DNA of 64,000 nt. It comes from Eonycteris spelaea. Taxonomy: Eukaryota > Chordata > Mammalia > Chiroptera > Pteropodidae. The stretch's first letter is position 1, and the number at the start of each line of letters is the position of its first letter. Below, piece after piece: positions 26,561-39,120 of the stretch. The stretch is taken from assembly GCA_003508835.1 (NCBI GenBank), contig PUFA01000012.1:18952001-19016000 (forward strand). The letters run 5' to 3'. The notes under the pieces are model-generated. The model had not been told where the DNA came from and did no database searches. It was given only the letters and a program-made list of their open reading frames with translations. Position numbers and translations under genes: made by a program.

Positions 26561-28019
26561 GGGTGATGCAGCAAGAAACTGACGGATGTTGGAGAAGGTA
26601 GTGTAAACTAGGAGCCAACATCCTCTGCGAATGAGATGAGTAACCAAAAGGCCAGTGACAGCTGCCAGAGGGGGAAAGTGGGCATGAGAGGACAGAAGGA
26701 GCCTGCAAGGAGAGGGGCTTTGGAAGAAGAAAGGAGTGGGTAGTGGTCTGGAAGGGAACAGAGAGCAGCATGGTTCCCAGAGACAGCTGTTGGCCTTTGA
26801 AGGTGGGGCAGAGGACTTGCTGCAGAGACCACGTAGATACCTAGAAAGGTTAAGGAGTCTTTTTCCCTCTAACCTAACCCCAAGCTTTTTGTAGACTCTA
26901 GATTAAACCCTCAGGGTAGCCCGGCTGGAGGGAATTGACACTTGAGTGCCTCCCAGGGATACAGGTATATTGGCCTCATCGGTGCTTTATCTCACACAGC
27001 CTTCAGTTCATCTCTGCAGGGGAGGCAACGGCCCTGAGGCTAAAAGAGATAGGAGTAACTCAGGGGTAACTCACTCAGTATCCCAACCCGGGCAGACAGG
27101 CACAGGAATTCATGTTTGGATGTGATCTGGTCCAGCCTCGCACACCATTCATACAGTACTTTTACAATATTTCATCTCACCCTGCTCATCTCAGGGCTAA
27201 ATCAGTGCCTCTTAGCAGTTCAGTCATCGCATATTTATTTATACTAAATTTCCTTTTTTTTTTTTTTTTTTTTAGGTCTCTGATGATTAAAGAGGGTGAG
27301 CATCCACAACTTCCCTGTATCTTCCTGCACACATACCTTCCCAGTCAGTAGATCATGTCTCACCAAGCATCCTCAAAGTGTTCATCATCTGTGGCTTGAG
27401 TCCACTTTACTCCCCTCTGCCCTGCGGTCCATAGACAGGCAGGGGGAGGTGAAGCAAGCTCAGCATCTGGTCTCTCCCCCCTCACCGATTACCATCCTGC
27501 TGCAGGGCGAGGGAACCCAGGCATGGTTGCCTTCGTAGGATTGCCTCGGCTTTGTTAAACCAGTCATCGGGTAGAGAGAAGATGGGAGGTTTCATAGCAC
27601 TCTTTGACCCCCCTACTCGCTGCTGTGGTAACTTTCAGCCAGCACTTGACCTCCTTTTCCTTATCTAAAATACTGGTTTGTGGTTCCTGGGGTGAGGGTT
27701 AAATGAGGCTGCATCCAGCACAATTTTGGCATTGGAAGCCATTCAGGTTTCGCTCTTGCTTGTTAGTACTGAGATAGGCATATTTCTGCCTATCTCAGCA
27801 TAGTCAGCAAGATGTTCTCATTCTCAATTCTGTGCTTTTCCCTTGAGTATGCAGCTGCCGGTGCTGTCCTGAGCCAGTCTCCCTCAGGAGTTATTGGCAA
27901 AGCTGCTGCTTTTAGGCAGAAACATCTGAGGAAAGACTGGCCGCCCCTTCCTCAGTTACTTGGGCCTTCAGAGACCGCCAAGTAAAACAGATCAGGGCAA
28001 AGTTGGGGAAGTGGGAAGG
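26561..28019. other. unassigned, poly(T) and hairpin
   Basis: Contains a T-run of about 22 at 27249-27272 and a perfect 12-bp inverted repeat with 6-nt loop at 27769-27798. Short frames on both strands are not gene-like. Confidence 0.4.
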
Positions 28020-28110
28020 AATTTTTTTTTTTAATTTATTAAAATATAACTAGCATACAATACTGTATTATTTTCAGGTGTAATTGAAAGGTATTTTCTA
28101 TGAGTTTCAA
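28020..28110 (-). mobile_element. L1 LINE 3' end fragment
   Basis: A T-run followed by 'tttattaaaatataactagcatacaatactgtattattttcaggtgtaa' is the antisense 3' terminus of an old L1. Confidence 0.65.
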
Positions 28111-28464
28111 TTTATTGCACAAAAAGACAGATTTATTTTCCCCAAACCCTCTACCCCACACAAATGAATTTTTTTAAAAATATTGGGGTGGGGGGGACAT
28201 ACCTGTGATGAAATTAGTGAATGGCATCAGAATCAGAAAAAAAGCATTAGGTGGAACTAAGAATTCTTTCATTGATCAAGAGATTATCCACAATGATCAC
28301 ATGAATTTCAGTTAATATACAGCAAAATCTATTGAAAATGCAAGGAGAAATTTGACAGAATAGTATTGGGAGGCCACATACAACACTTCCTCAGCCTTTG
28401 CAGATAAAATATCATGGATTAAAAATAGATTGTAGGATCTAAATAACAACAGTGAGGGCAACAA

Positions 28465-28620
28465 TTGACATTTTGGCAGTGCTTACTGTGTGACAGGCAC
28501 CATTCTAAGCTCTTTTCATGTATTAACATATTTAGTCCTTAAAACAACCACATAAGATAGGATATGCTTATCTCCACACTTCAAATAAAAAAACATATGC
28601 ACAAAGGTGAACTAAATAAT
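28465..28620 (+). mobile_element. MIR SINE
   Basis: 'gtgcttactgtgtgacaggcaccattctaagc', 'tcatgtattaacatatttagtcc' and 'acaaccacataagatagg' keep MIR order. Confidence 0.75.
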
Positions 28621-30604
28621 TTATATATTTTGCCTAAAGAATACATTTTGAACTCTGTAACATGAAGCAGAAAATATAGCTTTAAGGACCCAGGGAACAT
28701 ACCAAATTAGTCATATAATGGGCCTTAGAAAACCTCAGTATATTCATTCAGTCTTGTACCACCCTCTCTGAAATGATAGAGTACGTACCACATTCTGTGA
28801 CCACAATAATAAAATTAGAAATAAATGACAGGGATAGACACTCTGAAATTTCCTTCTGCCATCAGTTGTCTCAAAATGCTTATTATAAAAAGGGGTTTGG
28901 GGTCTGAGTACCCTGTTGCAGGCCCACCCTACCTCCAACACGGCTCTGGGTAGGTACTCTCCTTATGGATCCAAGCATTAATTTGAATTAAAATCAGAAA
29001 GTCCTGGACAGCAGGTCCTGCTGTGGTGCTGGCTTTGAGCCTGTCATCCCTCTACCTGAAGGCCTGACAAGAATGAGGCTGCCAGGAAGAGCCAAATCAC
29101 GAACTAGAAATCTCTGAGAGATGCAGGTGGTGCCATGTAAAGAGGCTGAGGGAAATTTCAAGATCCTGAATTTGGTTTCTCTGATAAGTTTTAAAGCAGT
29201 GACAACGTGCTGAGGAACATCAGGTCTGACTGCCATTTTTCTCATTTTTCTAAGGTGCACATTTTAAAATCTCTGAAATCAGGATGGTTCTCACAATTGA
29301 CGCTAGGTAGTGGTCTTTTGCTGCATAATGCTGAAAACTTCTGGAATATCAGCAGCTTGGAGGAAATCCCAGAGAACTCTGAAAAAGTATTGTAATACCA
29401 TGGCCGTCGATGGAACAGAAGTTAATGTTTTGTGGAAAAACACAGACACTGATGACCCTAAGTTAAAAAATGAGGCAAAAGCACGGGTCACTATGCAAAA
29501 GTTTTAGTCATATCTAAATAAAAATTTTTTGCTTATATTTCCTTTCTGTGTATTCATGAGAGTGATCTGTGATAAAACCTAAGTCTAAAAAAGTAAAATA
29601 TATATATATATTTTTTCAATATATGGAAATTTATTTTACAAACTTCTACATGATAAAGCATTATGTTATGGCTTAATTGGCAGCATTTTTCTCTTAGAGG
29701 TCCATAAAGTAATAATGCCTACAGCAATCAATAAGGTCTTAGGGCGGATAAAATGCAAGATGGGAGAACCTCACTTTTATTTTTTACCTGGCATCTGGAG
29801 TCATAAGTGACTTCCAAGAACTAGCCCATGGAATGTGGCGAGGTCTGAGAGACAAAGAGTCAGAAATGCCAACGACAGGGCGGCTCCAACTCATCTGCTG
29901 CCTGAGGCACCAGGCTGTGACTAGGACAGGGCAGCACTGAGTAAGGAAGAAGAGGTGGGGTCATGGAGACCAAACAATGTGGCCTGAGGCAGTGTTCGGG
30001 CCAGCGGAAGCATAACACTGGCTGGAGGTCTCCCCATGGAACAGAGGAGGTTCTGAGGTGCAAAGCTTGAGAGCGAGTGCTTCTTGCCTGTCCATCAGCG
30101 ATGAGAGCAGCCCAAAGTATCCTATAAAAGGAACTAGAAGGGCTCAGCCAAGCAGGGGAGGAGATCACAGATGGACATAGAACTGATGTTGTGGGATGAG
30201 CTGCCTGGCTGAAGTAGACAGAGGTGGAATCCAAACCTTTATGGATCTATGGCTTATGGAAAGAGTTAAAACTGCATTTGGGGTTGTGATCAGGACAATT
30301 GTTTCAGGTAAAATGATTTAACCCCTTGAACCACTCATAGACTCAAGCACCTTATACTTTAAGATCTGTTCAAATATTGGCTTCATTACCCCATTTCCCA
30401 AAGTAGATCTGTGGTCTGTCACAGCGGCTCCAACTTTTAGGGACAAAAGAGCTAAATGTTGAAAATTGTATACATCATCTCCATCTGCATCAGGTACTGC
30501 TGAGAAAATGCCAGATTTCTTTTTAGTAACATTAATTACAGTAAATACTGTCCGTTCCTGGAAAGTCCTACTTGCCTCAAGCTTTTCTAATGCCTACTTG
30601 CCCT
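28621..30604. other. unassigned intergenic DNA
   Basis: Includes 29200-29530, two overlapping coding-like frames followed by AATAAA, discussed as a finding, and a (TA)n patch near 29600. The minus-strand frame of 124 residues at 29860-30234 has no recognisable domain. Confidence 0.4.
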
Positions 30605-30830
30605 TCAAATGCATCACCCCTTCTGGGCAGTTTTCACCGCCCTCCTCTGAGCTGCCATGGCAACCTGAGTATGCCTCCACAATAACACCAACCCACTGGA
30701 CAACATTCTGTCTTTAAATTGTTTTTGACCCTACCAGAACACAACTTGATTTCCCTAGCATCTGGCATGTCTCTAATAAAGCAGACTCAGTAAGCGCTCA
30801 GCAAAATGCTTATTGAATACATGCTTCTTC
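30605..30830 (+). mobile_element. L2 LINE 3' fragment
   Basis: Sense L2 text: 'atcaccccttctgggcag', 'ctagcatctggcatg' and 'cagtaagcgctcagcaaaatgcttattgaataca'. Confidence 0.5.
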
Positions 30831-30934
30831 AAAAGTCTTTTCTCTTATGGGAGTTAAACAAGCCTGTAGAAGCTCATTTTTAATATTAATTCATGTTAAT
30901 TCTTTTTCAAGAAGTTTTCTCATGTTGTGGCAAA

Positions 30935-31125
30935 TAACACTGGACTGGGATTCAAGTCTCTTTTGCAAGTCCAGTGGTTGGGTGACTTTGGGCAACTTCT
31001 CTAATGTCACTGATCTTGGTCTCCTTATCTCCTGTGTACACATCAAGGGTGCCCTGTATTTTCCATTATTTAGCACAGTGCCTGGCACATAGTATGAGCT
31101 CAATAAATATTTGAATAAATTAACT
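30935..31125 (-). mobile_element. MIR SINE
   Basis: Antisense MIR is clear: 'gtgactttgggcaacttct', 'ctccttatctcctgtg', 'tagcacagtgcctggcacatagtatgagctcaataaat'. Confidence 0.75.
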
Positions 31126-31319
31126 TTTTAAATGAATGAAACGATTAGATAAATTATCTTAAATGTCCCTTTTTGGCTTCCTAATAAAATAAAGAAATAC
31201 TTCTTCAAAGAGTTCTCATCACAAAAAGAAAATCTTTTCATTTTTCCTTTTTTTCTGTTTTCTTTATGTGGTATCTATATGAGTTGGTGAATATTAGCTG
31301 AATCTACTGTAATAATCAA

Positions 31320-31400
31320 ACCTTCATGCTATATGCCTTAAACTTATATAGTGATGTATGTTAATTATTTCTCAATAAAACTGGAGGAAAAAAAAGAATG
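31320..31400 (+). mobile_element. L1 LINE 3' terminus
   Basis: 'ccttaaacttatatagtgatgtatgttaattatttctcaataaaactgg' plus an A-tail is the extreme 3' end of an L1. Confidence 0.7.
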
Positions 31401-32724
31401 TGCAGTGCTCATGTATAAACAAGTTGCAAATTCAAGAATCAGATTCTACTTCAGTTATGAAGGAAAATCATTTTGCTTAAGTAAGATCATTTACCTTGAT
31501 TATGCATGTCGTCACTACAGGGAATTATGGGCTGAATCCTGTCATAAAATGACAAGCATATATTATTATGAAATTTTAGTTTTAATGAGGCAGAAGATCC
31601 AATCTAAACCTTTTTAACTCACATACCTTGAAATTTGAGAAGTATATAGATTTCTGGAATATTTGATCCAAGGGTTTAATGACTTAGTTTTACTCTCTCA
31701 CTACACTCTACTAGGTATAGTGAGGGTTCCGTCAAGGCTGGGTCCCCTTATTTGTATTCAAAGGAAGGGTCCTTGGCTTTGCTATGATTGGACCATCCCT
31801 GATCAATCCCTGTGGTCAGAGAAAGGCCATGAGCTGATTGGCTTAGGCCTGAGATACCTAAATCAATGACTGTGCCAAGGGAAATAGGATTAAGTGAGAG
31901 TCAATTCTATTCAGATTTTATAGCTGCTATTCAATGAGAAAGAGAAGAAAACCAGAAGGTCCAAATCAGCAATAATGGTACCATGGAAGGCAGAACATTA
32001 CCTCTGAATTAAACACATAATTTTTTTTTCTTTTGTCAATCAAAATGTAAAGAGGGGGCACAAACTACACTTGTATTGTTCTGCTTGATTTCAAACAATT
32101 CCCTGTAATTGAAGGATTTATGTGAAACCCTTGGCACTCCTTGGCAGGTTTCCCACTTCTGCCCCACATTCAACAAGAGACTTGAAGTCAGAAATGGATT
32201 TGGTAGCTTATATACCGTGGTAATTAGATACTACAGCTAATCTTGTGTCCATAGCTTTTGTTAAAAATGCTTGGGCAGAGATAAAAAAGTCAAATGGCTT
32301 TTCTTTGATCTGGCACAACCATTCTACTCGAAGTCAAAGCTTAATATTCAAGCTTTAACAGCAATATCTCAAATGACCAATTTTTAAAAAGATTACTTAC
32401 GAATTAGGCCATTCTCCGAAGGTGTTTTGAAACATTTATTTGCTTAACTGACTATAAAATTAGTAAGATAGTTAGGACTCAAATTAATGGGCCGGGGTAG
32501 CCTTGCAAGCTTATTTCATAGGCTCTACTTGGCCAGAAAATTTTGCATCATTTTTGTCATTCTTAAAGCCAAGATCTTTTCAAACCTTTTGCAACTGACA
32601 AAGTACCACATTCCTTTTTCTGAGGATTGAGAGATATTTTAAACACTACCACCTTAGACTCACCTGAGACTCACCTAAGTGTGTGTGTATGTACATATGT
32701 ACCATGTATCTTCATTCGTAAACA
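31401..32724. other. unassigned intergenic DNA
   Basis: No exon, RNA gene or clear repeat family. The 88-residue frame at 31351-31617 starts inside the L1 tail and has no recognisable motif. Confidence 0.4.
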
Positions 32725-32950
32725 GAAAATCGAGTTCTACTATGTACTAAGTACTTAAGTCATTTTATTTAATTTGCAGAGTCACCGTATTAAATACGAA
32801 TCCCATTCGTACAGATAAGGGAACAGGCTTGGAAATGGTTTTCCAGCTGTCCTAGAGCTATAAGTAGCAAAGTCTAAACTGAATTCAAGATCATCTGCCT
32901 GTGGTCACAGCTCATGATTTGACCAACCAAGCTTCACTGCTTTACTGCCT
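32725..32950 (+). mobile_element. MIR SINE
   Basis: 'ctactatgtactaagtacttaagtcattttatttaat' followed by 'cgtacagataagggaacaggc' keeps MIR order; diverged. Confidence 0.6.
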
Positions 32951-33034
32951 CCCTGGGGCTTGAATTAAGTTACACTTTTCATTTAGCTTTTAGCTTTGCT
33001 GCCTTCTCTAGCCACTTCTCCTCTGATGAACTCT

Positions 33035-33175
33035 ATATTCATTGACTCCATAAGTATTTATTGAACACCTCCTATATGCCAGACACTGTTTTAGATGCTA
33101 GAGACATAGCAGTGAACAAAACAGACAAACATCCCCACCTTTAGGAGCTTACATTTTAGTAAGTAGAGTTCAGTT
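33035..33175 (-). mobile_element. L2 LINE 3' end
   Basis: The antisense L2 3' end is nearly consensus: 'agtatttattgaacacctcctatatgccagacactgtt', 'agcagtgaacaaaacagacaaaca', 'aggagcttacatttta'. Confidence 0.8.
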
Positions 33176-34164
33176 GTGTCCCTATTGCCCAGATTTCTAC
33201 CCTAAACATCCTTTTCAATCATTTGATAAACTTAGAGCCTCTTTCCCAAATGCTACTTGCCCTGAAATATAACTCACCTCTCATATCCATAAGGACAGTG
33301 GGTATTTGCTTTTATTCTTCTAATTCAAGACTCTCTTTCTTCTCATTAGCTTCAGAGAAGGATAGGGCCCTGAGTTGGCTGCTCGCCCAATGGCACATGA
33401 TTATATGGACATCGGGGTGTCCAATGAGCCAAAAATGGTTGTTTAGACTTAAAGGGTGACACAGGTAAAGTTTCTATGGAGCAGGTTCTGAGCCAGAGAT
33501 TCGCAGGCAGGAAGTTTGTTGAGAAGTGCTCTCAGGCACAAATTGGGTGGACTTAAACTGCTATGAAGCCAGAACAGAGGCCAATCCTATAGAAAGTTCT
33601 GGAGCTGGAACGGCCTTCAGAATCATCTCAAACTGGGATGAGGAGACCAGGCCTTTGTACCTCTCCATCAACCAGGTGTTGGATGCAGCTGCCCCAAAGA
33701 AGACACTTTGGGTGAGGCAGTGCTCACTAACCATAGCAATTCCCAGATAGGGGCTCATCTGAGTGTGGCTGCCAACAGACCTAGAGGTTGGGGGCATGAG
33801 TGCTTCAGTCCTGAGGTTGTGGGTGGGAAGCACAACACAGCCTCTGCTGCAAGGGGCTCATTTACACATAAGCTGAGAGGGACATCTCCTCCCTGATGGA
33901 ACACTCTTCTGCACTCCTCACCTCTGGGTATTACTTCATCAGAAGTTTGCAAAAACTCAAAAGGCCTCAACATCAAAGAAAAACTGAGGGAAAACTGGAA
34001 AAAAGCCTCAGAGGAGAAGCTATGAGTTTGAGGCACCACTGATTAAGTAAGCTACTTCACTCTAAACCAGCTTCCCCATCTTGGTAATACAGAAATATTT
34101 ATTTGATTGGCTTCTATTATTGGTTAATTCCTTTTGCTCTTATGGTCTATGATATTGTTTTGTT
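33176..34164. other. unassigned intergenic DNA
   Basis: Low-copy-looking sequence with overlapping short frames on both strands at 33526-34039. No splice sites, domains or repeat family are recognised. Confidence 0.4.
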
Positions 34165-34392
34165 TATTGTATTGGGCTGAACCAGGCACTGGACTTCCAA
34201 TTACACAGATTATCTCATTTAATCCTCAAAAAAAATCCAGTGAGATAGGTATCACTGTTGTCTCAATTTAACAGAGGATAATACTGAAGCACAGTGAGGT
34301 TCGAGAACTCCCACATGGTTACACTATTAAGCGACAGAGCTGATATCTGACATTGGAGCCTGAGCTCTCACCACTGTATTACCCTGCCTCTC
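34165..34392 (+). mobile_element. MIR SINE
   Basis: 'accaggcactggacttcc', 'tatctcatttaatcctca', 'actgaagcacagtgaggttc' and 'gcctgagctctcaccactgtattaccctgcc' cover most of a MIR. Confidence 0.75.
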
Positions 34393-34459
34393 CCTTGCTT
34401 GCAGATTTGACCTGGGTTTTCTGTAAGTTTGATGGGAACCCTGTGCACTACAGGTGCAC

Positions 34460-34810
34460 ATAGGAGAGGCTCCTAATGCAGTCATGGGGTTGGGGGAGAT
34501 GGTCAGTGAAAGCTTCATGGAGAGGGCATCTAAGCAGAAGTCTAAAGCAACTATCCGTCCAAACGTGTGTGTATGTGTAGGAGCAGAGCATGGGAGAATG
34601 TTTCAAGAAGCAAAAGGATGCAATGCCTGGAGTGCCCCTAAAATTCAAAGAAATTCCACTTATTTAAGAGATTAGACATGGAAAGGGTTACACTGAGACT
34701 GAGAGGGAGCCAGTTCAAGCAAGCCTTCCAGGCCACATGAGAGAGACTGGATTTTGCCCTAAGAGAACTGGGACCACTGAAGAATGTTAAATAAGGTGAC
34801 ATTATCCTAT
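34460..34810 (-). mobile_element. L2-like LINE fragment
   Basis: 'gcttcatggagagggcatctaagcag' and 'gagagactggattttgccctaag' with 'aataaggtgacatta' fit antisense L2 in order. The 5S SINE at 34871 lies just beyond its end. Confidence 0.5.
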
Positions 34811-34870
34811 TTGCTTTTTGTTTGTCAATCAATAAATCTTTGTTTATTTATTTGTTTGTTTGTTTGTTAG

Positions 34871-35069
34871 TTTTAGGCGACACAACCCTTGGTTGACCTC
34901 ACAGATTGCAAGGAACTTGTCAGCTTACGATCCCTTTTTTTTTATTTTTTACACCTACAGCACCTGGTCTTCCTTGGTGGTCTTCCATCCAAGTAGTAAC
35001 CAGGCCCGACCCTGCTTAGCTTTGGAGATCATATGGGATCAGGCTTGTTCAGGGTGGCATGGCCATAGG
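34871..35069 (-). mobile_element. 5S rRNA-derived SINE, long form
   Basis: Minus-strand element: a 5S rRNA-like head (35069 to about 34952, with the internal promoter still recognisable), an A/T-rich joint, then a 3' unit of about 65 bp (34871-34935) shared with the copies at 38338 and 47653, and a (TTTG)n-type tail to the left (34841-34870). Structure fits fruit-bat MEG-RL. It lies between an L2 fragment and an L1 3' end; a clean duplication was not found. Confidence 0.85.
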
Positions 35070-35071
35070 AT

Positions 35072-35375
35072 TTTTTTCCTTTTTAACAGCTTTATTGAGA
35101 TATCATTGACATATAATAAACCACACATATTTAAAGTATACATTTTGATTGGTTTCCGCATAATATATACTGCCGAAACCATAAACACTTTCAGCAAAGC
35201 AAACATATCATCATCCCCCAATTTTTTCTCCTGCCCCCTTTTTAATCCTTCCTCCCTGCTCCACTCCCTCCCCAGCAACCACTGATCTGCTTTCTATCAG
35301 TTGAGATTAGTTTTCCTTTTCTAGAGCTTCATATAAGTGGAATCGTAATTTATATATATTCTTAGTAGTACACAA
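35072..35375 (-). mobile_element. old L1 LINE 3' region
   Basis: 'aacagctttattgagatatcattgacatataataaac', 'aagtatacattttgattgg', 'agcaaccactgatctgctttctatc' and 'cttcatataagtggaatcgta' form the antisense L1M 3' series. Confidence 0.8.
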
Positions 35376-35769
35376 ATATGTATTATTTTAACAAGAGCAG
35401 GGAGACGGCCAAATAAAGAATGGATAAGAGGAAAGGCTAGAGGCTTTAGTTAGTGAATTATTAGCTAGAGTAATTAGCTCCTTCAGGAAGGGGCAACACT
35501 TTGAGTATGCTCTGTTCACAGCATCATAAAAAGGCAGAGATGAAAGCAAGCTTAGTGATACCTAACCCCTTGCCACCACCTTGTTAGTCAGGCCCTTTGT
35601 TTGCAAGAGACAGAAGCCCAATTCAAGCTGCTTTGAGTGCACATGTTCAAAACATGTGCACATTCAATCAAGATTTTTTTGGCTTGTGCAATTGGAAAGT
35701 TCAGGAGTTGACTGCTTTTGTCAGTGATGATCAAAAGACCTGATAGGAATTTTTCTTGATCTCCCAGCT
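35376..35769. other. unassigned, with hairpin
   Basis: A perfect 11-bp inverted repeat with a 3-nt loop lies at 35637-35661. No gene is recognised. Confidence 0.5.
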
Positions 35770-35960
35770 CTATTCTCCTTTACCTCACTTGATCACCATT
35801 GTTGTTGTTATGGTGAGAACATTTAAGTTCTACTCTCATAGCAACTTTCACGTATACGATCCAGTATCATTATGTATAGTCACCATGCTGTACATTAGAC
35901 CCCTGGAAATTACTCATCACCTAACTGGAAGTTTGTAGCCTTTGACCCCCATCGCCATGT
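35770..35960 (-). mobile_element. L1 LINE 3' UTR fragment
   Basis: The plus strand reads the antisense of an L1 3' UTR: 'gagaacatttaagttctactctca', 'tatagtcaccatgctgtacattaga', 'tcatcacctaactggaagtttgta'. Confidence 0.75.
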
Positions 35961-37449
35961 TTCCCTACCACCCCCTTTAGAATATGCATTTATTATGCTT
36001 ATTTTAAGCTCTTATTCCATAAGTTTCAATCAACATTTGTTGTCTTTAGGTGGACGGTTATTTTACCCTGGGAACTCATGTTCCTGTTGTAAGTTACCCT
36101 GTCTAGTAATGTGTTTTGAGGAAGAGCTGAATCTGACCATGGGAGTTTAAAAGGGAGGGAGGAAGGAAGGGATGAGCTCCGGGCAGGTCTCTCCAGAGAG
36201 GGCAGAATTCCATAGACTATGCCCTTCGTGCCTCTCTACTGGGTAACTCCTATGAACAGTGGTCTCCTAGGTTAAAATCTACCATCAGGGGAGTTCCAGG
36301 GGAAGGGTGAACGAGTGAAGGCTAAATATCAATTGGTCTGTCCTGTTTTCATCAGCTACTCACCCCAGCAGAGCTTCCGCAGGGCTTTCATGGTCCCTGA
36401 CAGCACTGGCAGCAGGTGCTGATACCACGCTTTCTGTGGCCAACAGGCCAGCTAGCATGCATTGAGGTGGGTGTGAGGGGAGGATTCAGAGTCCTCTTAG
36501 CCCATCCTCTCTGTCTCCTCTGGCCTCCAGCTGTCTGCCCCAGGCTACAGTTCCCTACCTCCCACATCCCCACTCCATACAACCTTCCGTCTCCCCAAAG
36601 GTTTCTCACAGTTTGGGGGTATTGTTGATCATTTTCTCACATCTATGCTTACATCTGCTTCCACAGTTTTTCTAGGGTAGATTGTGGGAAGGAGCCAGCA
36701 GCCCATTTTAGGATATACCTTGACAGAACTAGGAAGAGGCCTGAACACATTTCTCACAGACACAATTCTCATTTTACAGAGGAATCAGTGTGGATCTGAA
36801 TATCACCTCAGAGTGAGAGGGAGGACAGGAAGTACAAGGAAATATGGTCAAAGACCAGTACTTTTGAAGGGAGAAGAAAAAAATTAAATTCCCACCCTCT
36901 ATTTTCTCCTCACATTAAACCTAAGTTAAATCTTCTTTTAGTTAATGACTCAGAAATTCTGAAAAGGGTTTAATAATAGCTCTTGATGATTCATATGAAT
37001 ATTTTACGCTGAAGTTGCTTGTCTTTGAGGAATGTTGATGTGAAACTTTTGCTCCTAGGAAGTATGGGTGGAAGTCTAAGTACTTATTGCTTTGTGAAGC
37101 GGTTATGATAATAGTAATTAATAATCATATTTCTCTATGCTCTGCCAAAGCACTTGGGCATTGCAAAAACACTTTAGAATAAAGCAATAAATGGATAAGT
37201 AGTTAAAGACTTTAATTAAGCCGCTTAAAATAAACTACTGTTTCATTTTTTTTTTTACCCTCAGTGTCTACTAACTTTAAAAGGTAGTGTTTGAACTAAT
37301 TGCTTGGGTAGATACCAAAGCTTATCGTTTGCTGAAATATATTATTAGATAGAAATAAAACTCACAAGGTTCTAAAATGCATTTGATAGCAATGCTTCCG
37401 TTTGAAGCCAAAACATTTTCTAAATGTTACCAGTAGGAGGGTTCTGAGC
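35961..37449. other. unassigned intergenic DNA
   Basis: Nothing recognisable beyond short GGAA-rich tracts near 36155. Frames at 36388-36628 are antiparallel shadows of one another. Confidence 0.4.
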
Positions 37450-37552
37450 CCAGCAGTTCTAGGCTGAGGCCTGCTGCCAACTAGCCGTGTAACCTAGGGC
37501 AAGTGGCTTACTCTCCGGGCCTCAGTTTCTTCATCTGTTAAAGGAGGTCACT
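37450..37552 (-). mobile_element. MIR SINE fragment
   Basis: Antisense MIR: 'aacctagggcaagtggcttactctccgggcctcagtttcttcatctg'-type order, followed by a TA microsatellite at 37557-37569. Confidence 0.7.
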
Positions 37553-37689
37553 GGAATATATATATATATTTCTTAGAATCTTTCTGAGTTCTTTATCATC
37601 TCGAAATGCATAACAGCTTTCCCACCATGAATGTGATAAATAATTTCTATGAATCGTCTACATTTATATCATCATTTCACTGTTGTTTT

Positions 37690-37900
37690 CTCTACAGTTT
37701 ATTATAAAAATTTTCAAACGTCCAGAAAATTAAAAGAACTGTAGAAAGACTACACATATGCCCACTGCCTAGATTCTACCGTTAATATTTTACTTTACTC
37801 ATTCTATCACATTTTTATTCATCTGTGCATTCCTTTGCCCATCCATCATTCCATCACATTTTTAATGTAATCCAAAGTAAGCTGCAGATACCAAAGAAGG
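37690..37900 (-). mobile_element. old L1 LINE fragment
   Basis: 'tttattataaaaattttcaaacgtccagaaaattaaaag', 'catatgcccactgcctagattctacc' and 'taatccaaagtaagctgcagatacc' keep the antisense L1ME order. Confidence 0.6.
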
Positions 37901-38337
37901 GCTTGGTTGGGACCCCCGTAGTAGAGGCCTCACAGTGACTCAGTTTCACTTTTCCTTGCCCTATAGCTTAACAATAGGTTGTCCCCAGCTGCTTGACCCA
38001 GAGCTTGGAATGTTCCTTGCCGCAGAAAGTTGCCCTGAAACTTATGATTAATGCTTTTATGCTTACTGATCACAATCCTTATGGTCTAGTGTTCTTTCCA
38101 GACTATTCCCATCTTGGTTCCTGGGTTGCTAATGATGCCACCGAAGGACCACGTTGCCAGAGGAACAGCTCTGTGAAGCACAACAGACCCCCTGGAACCA
38201 TCGTGCAGTCTCTCGAATAATGTCCAGGTTTTCCCTTAAATACTCGAAGCCGGACTGAGAAAGGGAAGGCAGTTTTGAAGGTGTTAACCTGCTGCTTTCT
38301 TAGATCACCAGTGCTCTGACAAGAAACGCTTATTCTA

Positions 38338-38562
38338 GTCTATGGCCATGCCACCCTGAACAAGCCCAATCCCATCTGATCTCGGAAGCTAAGCAGGGTT
38401 GGGCCTGGTTAGTACTTGGATGGGAGACCACCTAGAAAGACCAGTGCTGTAGTGTAAAAAGTAAAAAAATAAGGGATTGTAAGATGACAAGTTCCTTGCA
38501 ATCTGTGAGGTTAACCAAGGGTTGCCTCGCCTAAAAAAAAAGAAAGAAAAAAAGAAAAAAAA
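38338..38562 (+). mobile_element. 5S rRNA-derived SINE, long form, with TSD
   Basis: The 5S-like head (38338 to about 38455) preserves 'gatctcggaagctaagcagg' and 'tacttggatgggagacc', the A-box/C-box promoter area. An A-rich linker and the shared 3' unit ('gggattgtaagatgacaag' ... 'aagggttgcctcgcc', about 38473-38532) follow, then an A/G-rich tail. A 17-bp duplication with one mismatch (AAGAAACGCTTATTCTA at 38321-38337; T for C at 38563-38579) marks the insertion. MEG-RL-like. Confidence 0.92.
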
Positions 38563-38729
38563 AAGAAATGCTTATTCTAAATATCCCAACTCCTATGTTG
38601 GTTTACTGGCTGAGCAGCACAGGCAGCATGAGCCCAGGACTCAGTTGCCCTCCAGTTTCAATACCAGCATACTTACCCCAACATTTCAGCATGCAGAATA
38701 TTACCAGAGGTTCAATGTTTATTTGTGTT

Positions 38730-39120
38730 TTAAAGATAAAGTTTATACACTGTGAAATATACTAACCTTAATGCTCTCAAAAGCATTTTAGAATCTAAAG
38801 TGGAAAATGCATATACTTGTGTAACCCAAACCTTTATCAAGATAAGGAACTTTACCATCACCCCAGAAAGTTCCCTCATGCACCGTCCAGCCAATTCTCA
38901 CTTCCATTATCCTACTTCATCCCCCTAGATTAGTTTTACATGTTCTAAAACTTTATATAAATGGAAAACTACAATATGTTCTTTTTTTGTGTCTGGCTTT
39001 CACTCACCATGTTTTTGACCTTCATCCATGTGGTCGCATGGACTCAGTAATTCCTTTCTTATTAAAAAGTAAATTCCTCTGTATGACTATACCACCATTT
39101 GCTTAACCATTATTCCATTA
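38730..39120 (-). mobile_element. old L1 LINE 3' region
   Basis: Antisense L1M series: 'tcaagataaggaactttaccatcacccc', 'actttatataaatggaaaactac', 'gtgtctggctttcactcacc', 'cttcatccatgtggtcgcatgg', 'gcttaaccattattcc'. Confidence 0.75.
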